NCBI GenBank assembly: GCA_001683735.1
Contig: LUGG01000015.1
Coordinates: forward strand, 434,001 to 498,000
Reading direction: 5' to 3'
Length of the DNA stretch: 64,000 nt
Source: Grifola frondosa
Lineage: Eukaryota; Basidiomycota; Agaricomycetes; Polyporales; Grifolaceae
Shown here: piece after piece, positions 1 to 10,683 of the stretch
Layout of the letters: each line of letters begins with the position of its first letter
Numbering within the stretch: the stretch's first letter is position 1
Translations under genes and position numbers: made by a program
Notes under the pieces: model-generated
Database searches by the model: none
Seen by the model: the letters and a program-made list of their open reading frames with translations, nothing else
Told to the model about the DNA's origin: nothing

Positions 1-2355
1 AGCGCTAGCGACTTGGCGATGTCGGCACTTGCAGTCGGCAATAGCAACCTGCTTTGGAAAATCAAAGGCTGACAGCACTACACATTGAGCTGGTTGAATG
101 ACAGACTACAAAGGTGCGTGGCATGCATCAGTCCATGTTCGAACAAACTGACATGAGAGTGTGACTTACCAGAGCAGTTGTCTGACTGCACCAAAAGCTT
201 TGAGCACAAGCATAGATAATGAGTGCGTGAACTGTTAATGCCTTCAGAATGACTACCGGCATTCTGAGGACATTTTGGAAGACCTGAACAATTAATTCAG
301 TAAGTGAATCAATGCCTATGGATGAAAACTGATTCACCAGCATGCGGCACAGTATAGTGTTTGCCTGGCCTCGGAGTCCGGGCAAGTGATCGATGTGAGA
401 ATTCACGTGAGCACAGGGACCGGCCCTAACAGATCAATCATCAACATTCAGTCAGCGAGAGCTTCCGATATCTAAGTGACTGTAAGCTTACCTCAATCAA
501 AGAAGCATGTGTTGTCAGCGCAGTCACTCTCAATGCCAGAGCATGTCTCGAGTGTTACGAACATATTAAGAGTGCAATTGCATAAATATTCAAATCCGTG
601 ATGAAGGCTCATTAGTGAGAACACAACACAGATCTATACTTACCTCATGAATCGGAGACTATACTCTGAGCAGCACAATCTCGATTCTCGACATTATGAG
701 CTTCCGCATTTGTATTACTCACTATGCAAAAATGTGCTCTCGCGCTCCGTTGATGATTTGAGAATGGCAAATTTATTTCAATAAAATTTAATACAATTCT
801 GTCTGTGACAACAGCACCGTCAGTATCCTAGGTCATACTATATATCGGAAATCAACTGACCATCACATGTATCAAGCAACCCATAGCTCTCAAACCACAG
901 AGTCCTTTTTCTATGCTCTAGCCCATTCCTTACCAGCCTTGCCTACTTTCCAAGTCAATACCGCCATCTTCTCTCATGTAACACAATCTGCACATGGTTC
1001 GAAGCAATTTCTATTAAAAATGATGAATGAAACATACCTTCCAAATTGAAATAATAGATTACTGGGTTTATCGAGAAGATGCGGAGTAAGTTATGGTGGA
1101 TCACAACTTGTTGAAAACTGCAGACAACGAGAAGATCAAATCAACATCTGCGGACTAAACATAGTTTGAGTCTTACCTTTTTGAGGTGACTCAGTCGCAT
1201 CTTGACTGTCTCCGGTAACAATGTCTGCAAGGTAGACATGATGAGCCAAAAATGATGATAACTAAAAAATTGACATACCATTGTAAGAACTACATGACAA
1301 AGTGACAGAGTAACGAGAAAAGAAGTGAGGAGGTCATATGAGTGGTAGCATGATAGTGCAATGAAGGAGCATAGTGGGGGGATAGACCGTAGCATGAATT
1401 TTACGATAACTTACTACTTTTTATAACTTCAAGTTGTGGCCTGTCTTCCGAACTGATCCATGATTGCGTTAACACCGAGTATCGGAAGGCGGCTGATTCT
1501 TTGTGTTTCAGGGTGTTTACATACAGACTATGTTTAGACCAGTTGCAACTTGCTTGACGCTCAAACGGGGACCTGACTTCGGCAAACTGAGCTGTTTGGT
1601 AATTTGGTAATGCTCCATGATTAGATTACTTCAGACTTTCTTCTTAACAAAGCACTTCACATTGAATATTTAGACACATGCTGACATTTCAAAAATTGGC
1701 AAGAATTTCTGCAAGCTTGTTCAAGGCAAAAAAGAAATTATTTTTCATTTCTGAGATTCAGACACAATATAGATTTTTGGTGTCGGAAACTCTGATATGA
1801 TGATGTTGGCTGGTGAACCGAGATCAACACGTAAGTGTTGCTATTGCCGGCAATTATCACAATATTATCAAATGTTGGTTTACAAAATTTAATCATGAAT
1901 ATTCTTAACCAGCACTGTGACCCCTAATTGATTTGTTGTTACTGCTTGATTTTTTGTTACTGATTAGATATCGTCTGGTTCAGCCACAGCAGCAGATAAG
2001 ATTGTTCATGGAATGATGTCAGTGTGGCAAAGTCGAACTTTGAGATTTGATTCCAGTATTATCACCGGCACCAACTCATGGTAAAATGTTCTGGGAATGC
2101 TCTAATAATTTAAATATACCATGGCAACTATGTGTGCTCAAGAAATCGACCACATCCACGCTGATCATTGAATATAAATCAATGTCAACGGAAATCAATC
2201 ATGCACCCGACAATGCAATGTTTTCGAAACCAAAGACTCCAAGTTCCTGCCGACAAACATACACCCTTCATAGACATGACCATCAACTAGATTTTCTGCG
2301 GGGTGAATTATTTCGAAGTACTGGTTGACTTGATCGGGAACCTCTGACGCCACCA
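1..2355. repeat. Long direct repeat block A, copy 1 (A1)
   Basis: This AT-rich block is repeated almost base for base at 10684-13637. Most of it differs by only scattered substitutions and small indels; one patch (about 1080-1410) is clearly more diverged. It contains no protein I recognise, and the short ORFs in it have no domain features. On the minus strand there is a series of splice-donor-like sites (complements of TTACC or CTCAC) near 164, 487, 640, 717, 1036, 1173, 1273 and 1406, which may mark an untranslated or decayed multi-exon transcript. The window begins inside the block, so its true left edge is unknown. A1 lacks the MITE found in A2 and so preserves the pre-insertion sequence. 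Homology to A2 stops abruptly at 2355, where A2 runs into the terminal inverted repeat of the big transposon. Confidence 0.93.
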
Positions 2356-4267
2356 ACTCGCTGCAGCTCGAACTCTAATTTCTCGATATTCTCGATCACT
2401 GGTTGCTCTTCAATTACTTCTTCCAACGTCACGCTCGACCACTCTAAAATTCATTTCCAGACCAGCTCAACTCGACTGTCCAAGTTTTGAATAGAATCAT
2501 GCCATGACCACAAAATCCGGTTATTGAGCCTCAATTCGGGTTGTTTGATATCTGAATGATCAAATTTCTGTGCTCCCAGGCCTGGGTCTGTTTGGGTTCT
2601 TCAGCAGTCAGTCAGTCCCAACCCAACATTGCTGCAGCTCCGAGTTTCAAGTATAGCTACATCTGCTCCATGCAAATTTGGCTAGCCCCTTGTCCCACTG
2701 ACATGCCGACCGGATTCTCGTTTCACGCACAGTTCTTAACAGCTACCGAAACCTTCAGGTCTGTGTCTACAGCAGCGAGCCTGAGTATTTTCGCCGCATG
2801 TGGTTTATCGCATGGAACCTGCTCACGTACCTTGCAGAATCGTCCGTCTATTCTCAAACATTCCGATCACATGCCCTTCAAATTCAACTTGTGAGTATTT
2901 GAATCGTCAAACCGACTTTCAGTCATCTTTACCGTGACGTCGTCAGATCATCAACGTGACGTTCCTGCCATCCATTGCCTATCATACTTATTTTCAGTCC
3001 GTGTTATCTTCTTGCAATTCCCAAACAACCCTCGATTCGGAGACCACTCAGTTTATTTTCTTGTGTATGTCATCCATCCTTGTCCGTGCACACTGAATGA
3101 TCTGATTGGTTGAGATGGATGTCATAGATCTCCATTCTGCCACTGCATGTAGTGCGACCACGCAACTCGGACAGCACTCGCTATTTCGACTGTGGCACTT
3201 AAATTATCTGCAGTGTGTGTTCCTATGAGTCAATCTAACCGACGTTTGCCGATCTAACCGAACCGTCGACGTGACACTGCCGCCGCCTCTTGTTCAAGGT
3301 CCCTTGTCACACTATTCTCGGCTCACATTGTTTTTATTTTATTTTTACAGTTGCGGACAACCTCATGTGAGATCTAGTAGATATTTTGGGGTTGAATGCC
3401 GTACCTATGTATGTCTTTCGTCTTCTTCGCACTTCTAAATTCCGACCTGACCGATCGTTGAGATCTTCGCAGGTTATTTCCTCGTCGCATGTGAAAGTGC
3501 ACCCACCGCGAGCAGTCATCTTCAACCGGCGCGCAATAGGTTCCATAGTATGTGTATCTCTGCATTTTGAGCCTCTGGCATGAGAGCCGTCGCGGTCTGA
3601 CCGAACACCGCTCACTTGAAGCATCAGCATTTTACTCCGTGTCAGCGGGGAGTCTTGCGCCGTCAGTGTCAGTGAATAGAATGGACAAGTTCTGGATGAA
3701 TACGGCATCATTCCCCTCAGATTCGATGCTGGAAGTACACCAGTCCCAAATTGGCTAATTTCCGAATTCTTGGCACGTTACGACGGACAGCTGCGCCAGA
3801 GGCTGGCAGGAGCCAGGAAATCTGATTCCGACCGTTTCAGGGTGTGTACGTACAGCTCGTTCGACGTGCTTCCCCGCTGATGATGCACCCCGTTTCAGTG
3901 TCAGTCCCATCCCGCCGTCTCTCTGGGCTCTCTCCCCTTTACCACGGATATACATATACTGTGCTCGCCCATTCTCGATACCATGGCATGTGCTATGAGC
4001 CTGAAGAGGCATGCCATGCAACACGAGCTCGAGGCCGACAGGGATCCCATCGACGGAGTAGTGCATATGCACACTCAGAACTTGATCGGAATTTGCTTTG
4101 ATTTGGTAACTCTCCGCATCGCACCCGGTCTCGTAACGGCGCCTGGAGATTGGAGCGTTCTGCACGCGGTCACGTCGCCAGGTACACGCGCAGAGGATGC
4201 CGTCGCTTCGTGATGCCCGCTGCTGACCCTTTTTGCTCTTACAGAAGAATTGTCGGCCAGGCTGTGC
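2356..4267. other. Segment present only in repeat copy 1
   Basis: These 1,912 bases lie between blocks A1 and B1. In the second copy they are missing and the 19.6-kb transposon sits in their place. Overlapping small ORFs occur on both strands from about 3330 onwards, but none has a recognisable domain, a convincing intron pattern or consistent length, and I do not call a gene. Composition shifts from AT-rich on the left to GC-rich on the right. I see no inverted ends or target duplication that would make this segment itself an insertion. Confidence 0.7.
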
Positions 4268-7200
4268 GGAGCGTTGGGGTGGTGGCCACGAACAGACGGC
4301 TGCCGACGGACGTTTGTCGACTCCATCCTACCATTCGCGCCAGGAGACCGATCTGCACGCGCGGTGGAATTGGATGCGAGGCCAGCAAGTCGAGAGCACG
4401 CAAATTCGGGCTCTGACGAAGACGGCACTGCACTGCGGTACGTACGGTTGTGCGTAATTTCGTACGTGCCGTGCCGTCACCAATCGTCCGATCATGTCCT
4501 CTTCTCCGTGCCTGCTGATGCACTTGTCAGGATCCCGGTGTACCGCCGCACGGCCGCCACATCGCTCGCTTCCATCATTCTGGAATACATCTGTGCACAG
4601 CCGCGGTAACGCGAACGTCCCCCCGTTTCACGACGGGCGATCCGCACCGGTGGTGCGACATGACGACCGCACGCACATGGGGTTCCCCGAGGCATGTATA
4701 AGAGGGGTGGATGCGAATGTGCAGATCCAGCATTCCTCTGCTTTCTCCCCCTCGACTGGTATCCCTCTCGCCCCCCGCTTTTACTTTCACGCTCACGCGG
4801 AATCGGTCGGTCCTGTGGCTCGTGGCTAGCTGTTCTACGGTGCGTCGGTGGAGGTTTGCCGTGCTCGTCGTCTCTCACGTCATGCTCACCGTCTATCTCT
4901 TCAGTCTGCATGGAGCGGCGCGTTCCCCGGCTTCGTCTCGGTAAGCACCAGTGATCGTCGTCGTTCGCAAGTCGTACTGACTTGATTACTGCACCGCAGC
5001 AGCTGCCTTCCCATTCTCCTGACCCCTGCCACGTCGTCCTCTGCGCTGCTGGAACACATTCCTTCCGCCGGACGATCTAACCGGTACGTATCTCCGCCTT
5101 GCGCGCTCTCGCTCAAAGCGACCCACCTCATTATGCCAGCGTGCGTGCGCGACGAACAGGTCTGACGGCCAAGTGCCGTGCGCACGATGGTCGACGCGGT
5201 GCGGAAGAGACTCGCACTCCCACCGTCCGCGCAGTACGTGCATGGGAAACGAATATTTATTCATCGTGATGGGTCGCACGGCTTGCTAATTACACGCTGC
5301 TAGATACGTCCGTCCACCCATCCGCCCGGGAGCACGCACGCGGGTGCCACGTCTCGCGCTCCCAGCCCGACTCTAAAGCCAGCCAGCACGCGTGCAGCCA
5401 CTTTGCATCCTGCACACGCCGGAACTTGTGGCGTGTTTCCGTGGCGGGATCGTGCGCGTGTGAGATGAAGGGAGTCGGCGTAGACGCGATGTTCGTTATC
5501 GTTATTCTTATTTGTATTTGTATTGTATCGACGGCACACCTGGACCCGCCCGCCGAATGCATGTTCGCAGCGCGCGGCGTCTCCCACACGGCTCCGCGTA
5601 CTCTTTCTCGGCTGGGCGGCGTCGGGGCACACGAGGCAGGTGGACGTGATGAGGAACATCAGGATGGAGGACTCGACACGCTCCGGTCCGGCGTGAGTGT
5701 GAGCGCGGGCTCGCCGATCGCGTCATTGCATGGTGAGTATCATCTTGTTGCCGGTCCGCTCGCGATGTAGAGCGATACATTGGGTCACCGCACGCGTGCC
5801 ACCGCGCGGCAGACACTGGACGATGGACGTCAGGGTCAGGGTGCGTGCACGATGGGTGTGCGATCGTGATCGCGAGCGTGAAGCCAGTAGGTAGTGTGTA
5901 CGAGTGAATGCGATATTGTTTGTCGCGTGCGATGCATCTTGAATGAGCCATGCACGGCTATCCAGGTTGAGAAACAGATGGAAGGGTGAGCGCGCGCTCT
6001 CGATCTGGGGACGGGCGTGTGTAGTGCGTGCTTATGGGTTTCGCGGTGCGCGGCTGAAGCGTGGGGATTTGGGTGCAGTAGTGATACGAAGAGGCGGTGT
6101 ATCTGTGTGAGCGCGAATAATGGTTTGTGAGCCATGCGATGAGATGTCCGCGCTGCGTTTGGCGAGTTCAACGCGACGTCGGACTGGCACTGGATTCATC
6201 GGGACGAGGACCATGCTCGAACGCGGACACCAACGTGATGTGGACTAGGACATACGCACCCCGTGTGCACGGGCACAGCGTGGATGCGTGGTGCCAGGTC
6301 TCAGGTCGGCGGACAGGTGATGGTAGGGAACGAGGAGAACGACGGAGATGTCGTACATGAGCGGGGGGTTTTGATCGTTCGGTCAGACGCATCCAGGATG
6401 GGGCATGCGCAGGACGGGCATCGATTGACGGAGGCGTTGAAAACGTGTGGACGCGGCTCGCACGGAATGCCTGCACGAATGGCGGCTTTCAAGCTGTAAC
6501 AGTGGGGGAAAGGCAGGAGCGGAGCCGGCTGATGAGGTGTCCGGGTTGCGTTCGGCGAGTTCAGCGCGACATCGAACGGTGACCGTACACGTCGGGACTA
6601 GGATTGCACTCGAATGTGGAGGGGACGGGGACTGGACTAGAACGGGCGCACAGAATGTGCACGGCTGCAGCGTGGGTGGACGGTGCGAGGTCTCAGGAAG
6701 GCAGACACGGGCGATGAACGGGAGCGAGGAGAACGACAGAGACGGCGCGCACGGCACTGCCCATCTACAGCGCAGGACGCGGAGGTGTCGATGGTGAGGT
6801 AAGATGCGTCTAGCCTGGATATGCGCAGGACGCGATACACTCACCAAATGGCATGCGTACCGCACAGTCTACACACTCGCTGAAGCGCACTCGACCACTG
6901 GATACTGGGCTCTGTCAGCCATGGGGTGGACAGGACTGTAGGACGGGAGGAGTGACGGCGGAGAGGGAGGGGAGATGTGAGCAGAGTGCGGAGGGTAGCG
7001 CATGAGAGCGTCGACTCGAAGACGATGCGGAGACAAGATGATGTCAGTCCGAGGTGACTCTGACGCAACTGTGAGCAGATTTTGAGCGAGAGATCGAGGA
7101 CGGCGCTCAGAGATGAACAGAGCGTCGACGCAGCAGCCAATCAGCGCTCTTGAGAGGCGCGATCGAGACGTCGAGGAGGGGGGAACTGGGGAGGAAGGGT

Positions 7201-9253
7201 GGTGGGAATGGGACAGAACCCCGCCACATCCTGCTATTTCTCTCTCTGGCACATCCCGCCGGTGTACCTGACTTTCCTTTTCCGGAAATTTATACAACTT
7301 CAAATGCTTCCGTTCCCAGTTTGTCTCCGCGGAATACGCAGCGACGGTCTTATGTCCTTTACAACAATATATGTTTTGTTTGTCTTCCGTCTTCATACTT
7401 TCACGCTTTCTCTGCAATCTACATCTTCAAGTTCGACCAGCTGGTGTTGTGCCTGAACAAGCCTCGACACATGCCCAGGGCGGTCAACGATTGTACCTGG
7501 GTCCTGGGCGTCTTCCGTAAGTTTGCTGTTTTCGTCACGGTCTCTCAGCTTCATGGCAGTATTGATTGGAGATTTAACTTGTTGGTTGCGAAGCAATATT
7601 CTGTAGTTGCTTACCACGCCGAACTTTTCCCAGAGAATAGGTGGGATGCGCAGGCTCACATATGTATGAATTCCGAATTGCTGATCTTAGCCAAGAGCAG
7701 CTTCATGCTTTAAAGAATGAAGTGCGCAGCCACTTCATTCTCGAGATACTCACTCGAACTCGACGCACTCGTCGCAGGACACTTGCTTGGTGTGTATACA
7801 TTCGTCATCCTTGGGAACTGACGGATGTATAAATAGGATGCAGTGACAGCAGCAAGATGACGCTGTACGTATATGCCAACTTATGCACACGTCCTCCCAG
7901 ATACACCCATTCTGTCGGTATATCGAGCTGCGGAGATAGTCTGTCACTGCCACCACGCAGGCCAACATTCGACTACCCGAGCTTGCTAGAATTCAACGGA
8001 AACATTCTTCTCGCGCGCACGTCCTTTCCTAAATTAACACATGGCCAAGAATATCGCCCACGGAGGTTCACTGGCTCAGCGTGACATTACCCCGAACAAG
8101 AGGGATCCGCCACTGCGCTGAAAAGTATGTACATCTCCTTTCATATCTGTGTTTTACGTCACAAGGACATCTGCTACCTGTGCCATGATCTAAAGACCTT
8201 GTCGCGATCATCTACGATATCTCGCATTATTAAAGATATCGCTCCTTGTGGTATGGTCCTGTTTGGCATGAGCCTAAGCAGCAATGTCATGGGAACAGAC
8301 CGCCCCGTGCTTGGACCGTCGGATTGCTTTGACCTGAAATTGACCTTGCACGAACAGATATCTCCAACCCCAGACATCGTCACACTCGGTACCAAAACAT
8401 GTCAGTACCTATTGTCGACGGAGTCCGTGCCGATCGTCTTCATCTTCATGCATTCAATCCTTTCCGTCTTGACGTCAAACACGGGACTCCGCATGTCAAA
8501 CGCAGCCCTGCAACGCCTGGCTTCTTGGTTCCACACTGCAAATAGACAGGAAGGCGTCGCCGGTACGGTGGCTGTACCCGTCGTTCTGGTATCCTTCCTC
8601 TGGCACGGGATTGGCATCGCTGACCTCTCCGTTCCCCGTTGCCTTTTGTCTCGAAGCATGCACTGTCAACTTTGAATCCCAACAATGTTTGGTGAGGATG
8701 CGGCCGACGCACTACGAGCATGAGGCGGAGCACCACATAGCATGTGTGTGCTGGGTAACTCGACCATAGATCGACGCACCTCCGACGATACGAAAACGGA
8801 CTAGCCCATTTCACTAGTCGTCGAAGCCAGAGATTCTGTATCCCGCCTGTGTTTTAAACACACGGAAGCCTCGGGGTTTCTCGCACAGACGTCATGGAAC
8901 GTCGAGTCGAGGACATTGCGCCGACTCGAAATCAGCTGGAAGAAGCGAGGGGCATGGTGATAAGAGAGTGCGAAGGGACGGGTGGGTCGCCAAACGCCGC
9001 ATTCCTGCATGGCGGAGGGATGTATGGTCCGCACTTTTTCCATAGTACTTATTGTTGACATAGACATCTGATTAAATTTATGGTCTGCGCCGCGGACATG
9101 TCGCAGCAGATTGGGGTCAGAGAGTCACGAGATGGATTTCGAAGGGGAGCGCGAGCGCCACTCGAAGCAAACACAGGTAGAGGGGAAGAATATCGGCAGA
9201 TGCATCATTTGTATCGCGCGCCGTCGATTCGCAGCGCTCATCGGAATGAAAAT
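4268..9253. repeat. Long dispersed repeat block B, copy 1 (B1), GC-rich
   Basis: This block of about 5 kb is repeated in the same orientation at 33238-38279. The copies are visibly more diverged than the A copies: many transitions, often at CpG, plus small indels. The first half is GC-rich with frequent GTGCG and CGCGC runs and produces many overlapping spurious ORFs on both strands. The second half is less extreme. No ORF shows a known domain, and frames are not conserved between copies, so I regard the block as non-coding or fully decayed. Its last roughly 30 bases resemble the 3' flank of the CSC1-like gene at 44220-44255 (inverted). Confidence 0.9.
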
Positions 9254-10683
9254 TGATTGTCATTTTTGGGTGTTTGGATTGATTGTCGAGCGTCTGCTTA
9301 CGTTTCCTGACTGTGATTGGATGGAGAGTCATAAAAACACGCTATCTTTCGATGGTTTTCTCCCCTCAGACTAACATGGTTTCCCCTCCCCGCAGGGAGC
9401 TCACTGGGTGTTTCGACGCCGGCCATGTGCGTCTCTCTCTCCTGCACATGGCCAGCAGAACAGTGCTGTCTCTCGGATCCTCCGTCCATCGTCGTACGTA
9501 CCGGCATGTGCGGACATGAACTCCTCTTCCTCTTCCTCCTCCTCGCCCTCGTCCTTCATCCTTCCGACACACTCTTGCGTGGTGGCGTGGATGGTCTCCG
9601 AGTCGCTCAAATCATAACCCTAACCCTGTGAACATTCGGTCAGCGACAAGCTTGCTCTCTGTGATTGACGACGATGTGAACACTCACTGTATTTATGTTT
9701 GCAACCCTAGTATGTGCTTCCGGTTGGATGCAGAGATGTTCACCGTGAAAAATGGTATATATTGCCATCAGTATATGCCACGGACACGGCGCACAACACA
9801 TTGACTCACCATCCCACTGTCGGGTGACCGATAGCCACGACGGAGCCGCAACGGAGCCAGTGAGGGAGCCGAGTGCAATGTTTGGTCGCGAAGATGCCCA
9901 AGCATGACTTGGTCAGTTTCTGCCTGATCGACAAAAAGTTGTATTAAAAAACTCACCAGAACATGTCACGAGCAACTCCCAGTCTGCAGACACAAACATG
10001 GGTGACGAAGGAGCCGTGATTTTGACGACACCTCGTGGAATGACCAGCCTTCCGAGAACAGTTTGGATCCCTAGATACTGGTGCGTGAGCCGATCACAGT
10101 TAATGCGAGACTAGACTCACCGGCATAAGCGCGCTGACCAAGGTCATTGTGACCGCGGAGCACATTTCCCGGGTGACAGCGCAGCTTCGAAACATGGATT
10201 GAGGGAGCCACTAGATGCAATAAAGATGCTATGAGTGACAACATCAGTTCGTGTTCGGACAGATAAAACAGTCGGGATTAAACTGACCAAACCATTCTGT
10301 GTATGTCTAGATCTCGAACACCACTGTAGAAGCTGCGTGCTGCACCGCAGACGGTGCACGGGATGATGACACATTCTGTTGATGGCCCTCACGGGTCCAT
10401 CAGACTTTCGGAGACATGTCTGTAACATTCTTGAGCAAATAATAATGCTATACATAAAATAAACTCACTGGCAGCACTGCAATATTTGGCCGAGGTCCGA
10501 TGTGGTTCAGCGGCAGTACAACAAAACAGTGCATTTGTGAGATATCTGTGTTGTGATTCAAATTCCAGTAGGATCATGATAGCGGAGCTGATATCTTAGC
10601 ACTATAAACTTGAAGAGGTGAGTGAATGGTCGACACAGTGATCGGAGGGAGTAACTCACTGATATGCAGTGATGACTCGGTGC
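9254..10683. other. Spacer between B1 and A2
   Basis: This sequence occurs once in the window. It shows minus-strand splice-donor-like motifs (complement of CTCAC) at fairly regular spacing near 9684, 9803, 9951, 10117, 10466 and 10656, and the series continues into A2. No protein is recognisable. Two telomere-like hexamers (AACCCT twice) occur at 9616-9627, too few to mean a telomere. From 1 to 10683 the arrangement could be one period of a tandem array, but only block A is seen to recur at this spacing. Confidence 0.6.

Noticed and set aside
5500..5525. TTATTTGTATTTGTATTG-type microsatellite, also in B2
   Set aside because: Short simple repeat present in both copies; no sign of a regulatory or array function.
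4075..6865. Many long overlapping ORFs on both strands in the GC-rich part of block B
   Set aside because: High GC lowers stop frequency; the frames are not preserved between B1 and B2 and show no domains.
9616..9627. Two telomere-type hexamers (AACCCT twice)
   Set aside because: Only two units, with no further degenerate copies around; expected by chance in 64 kb and not evidence of a telomere or a fusion site.
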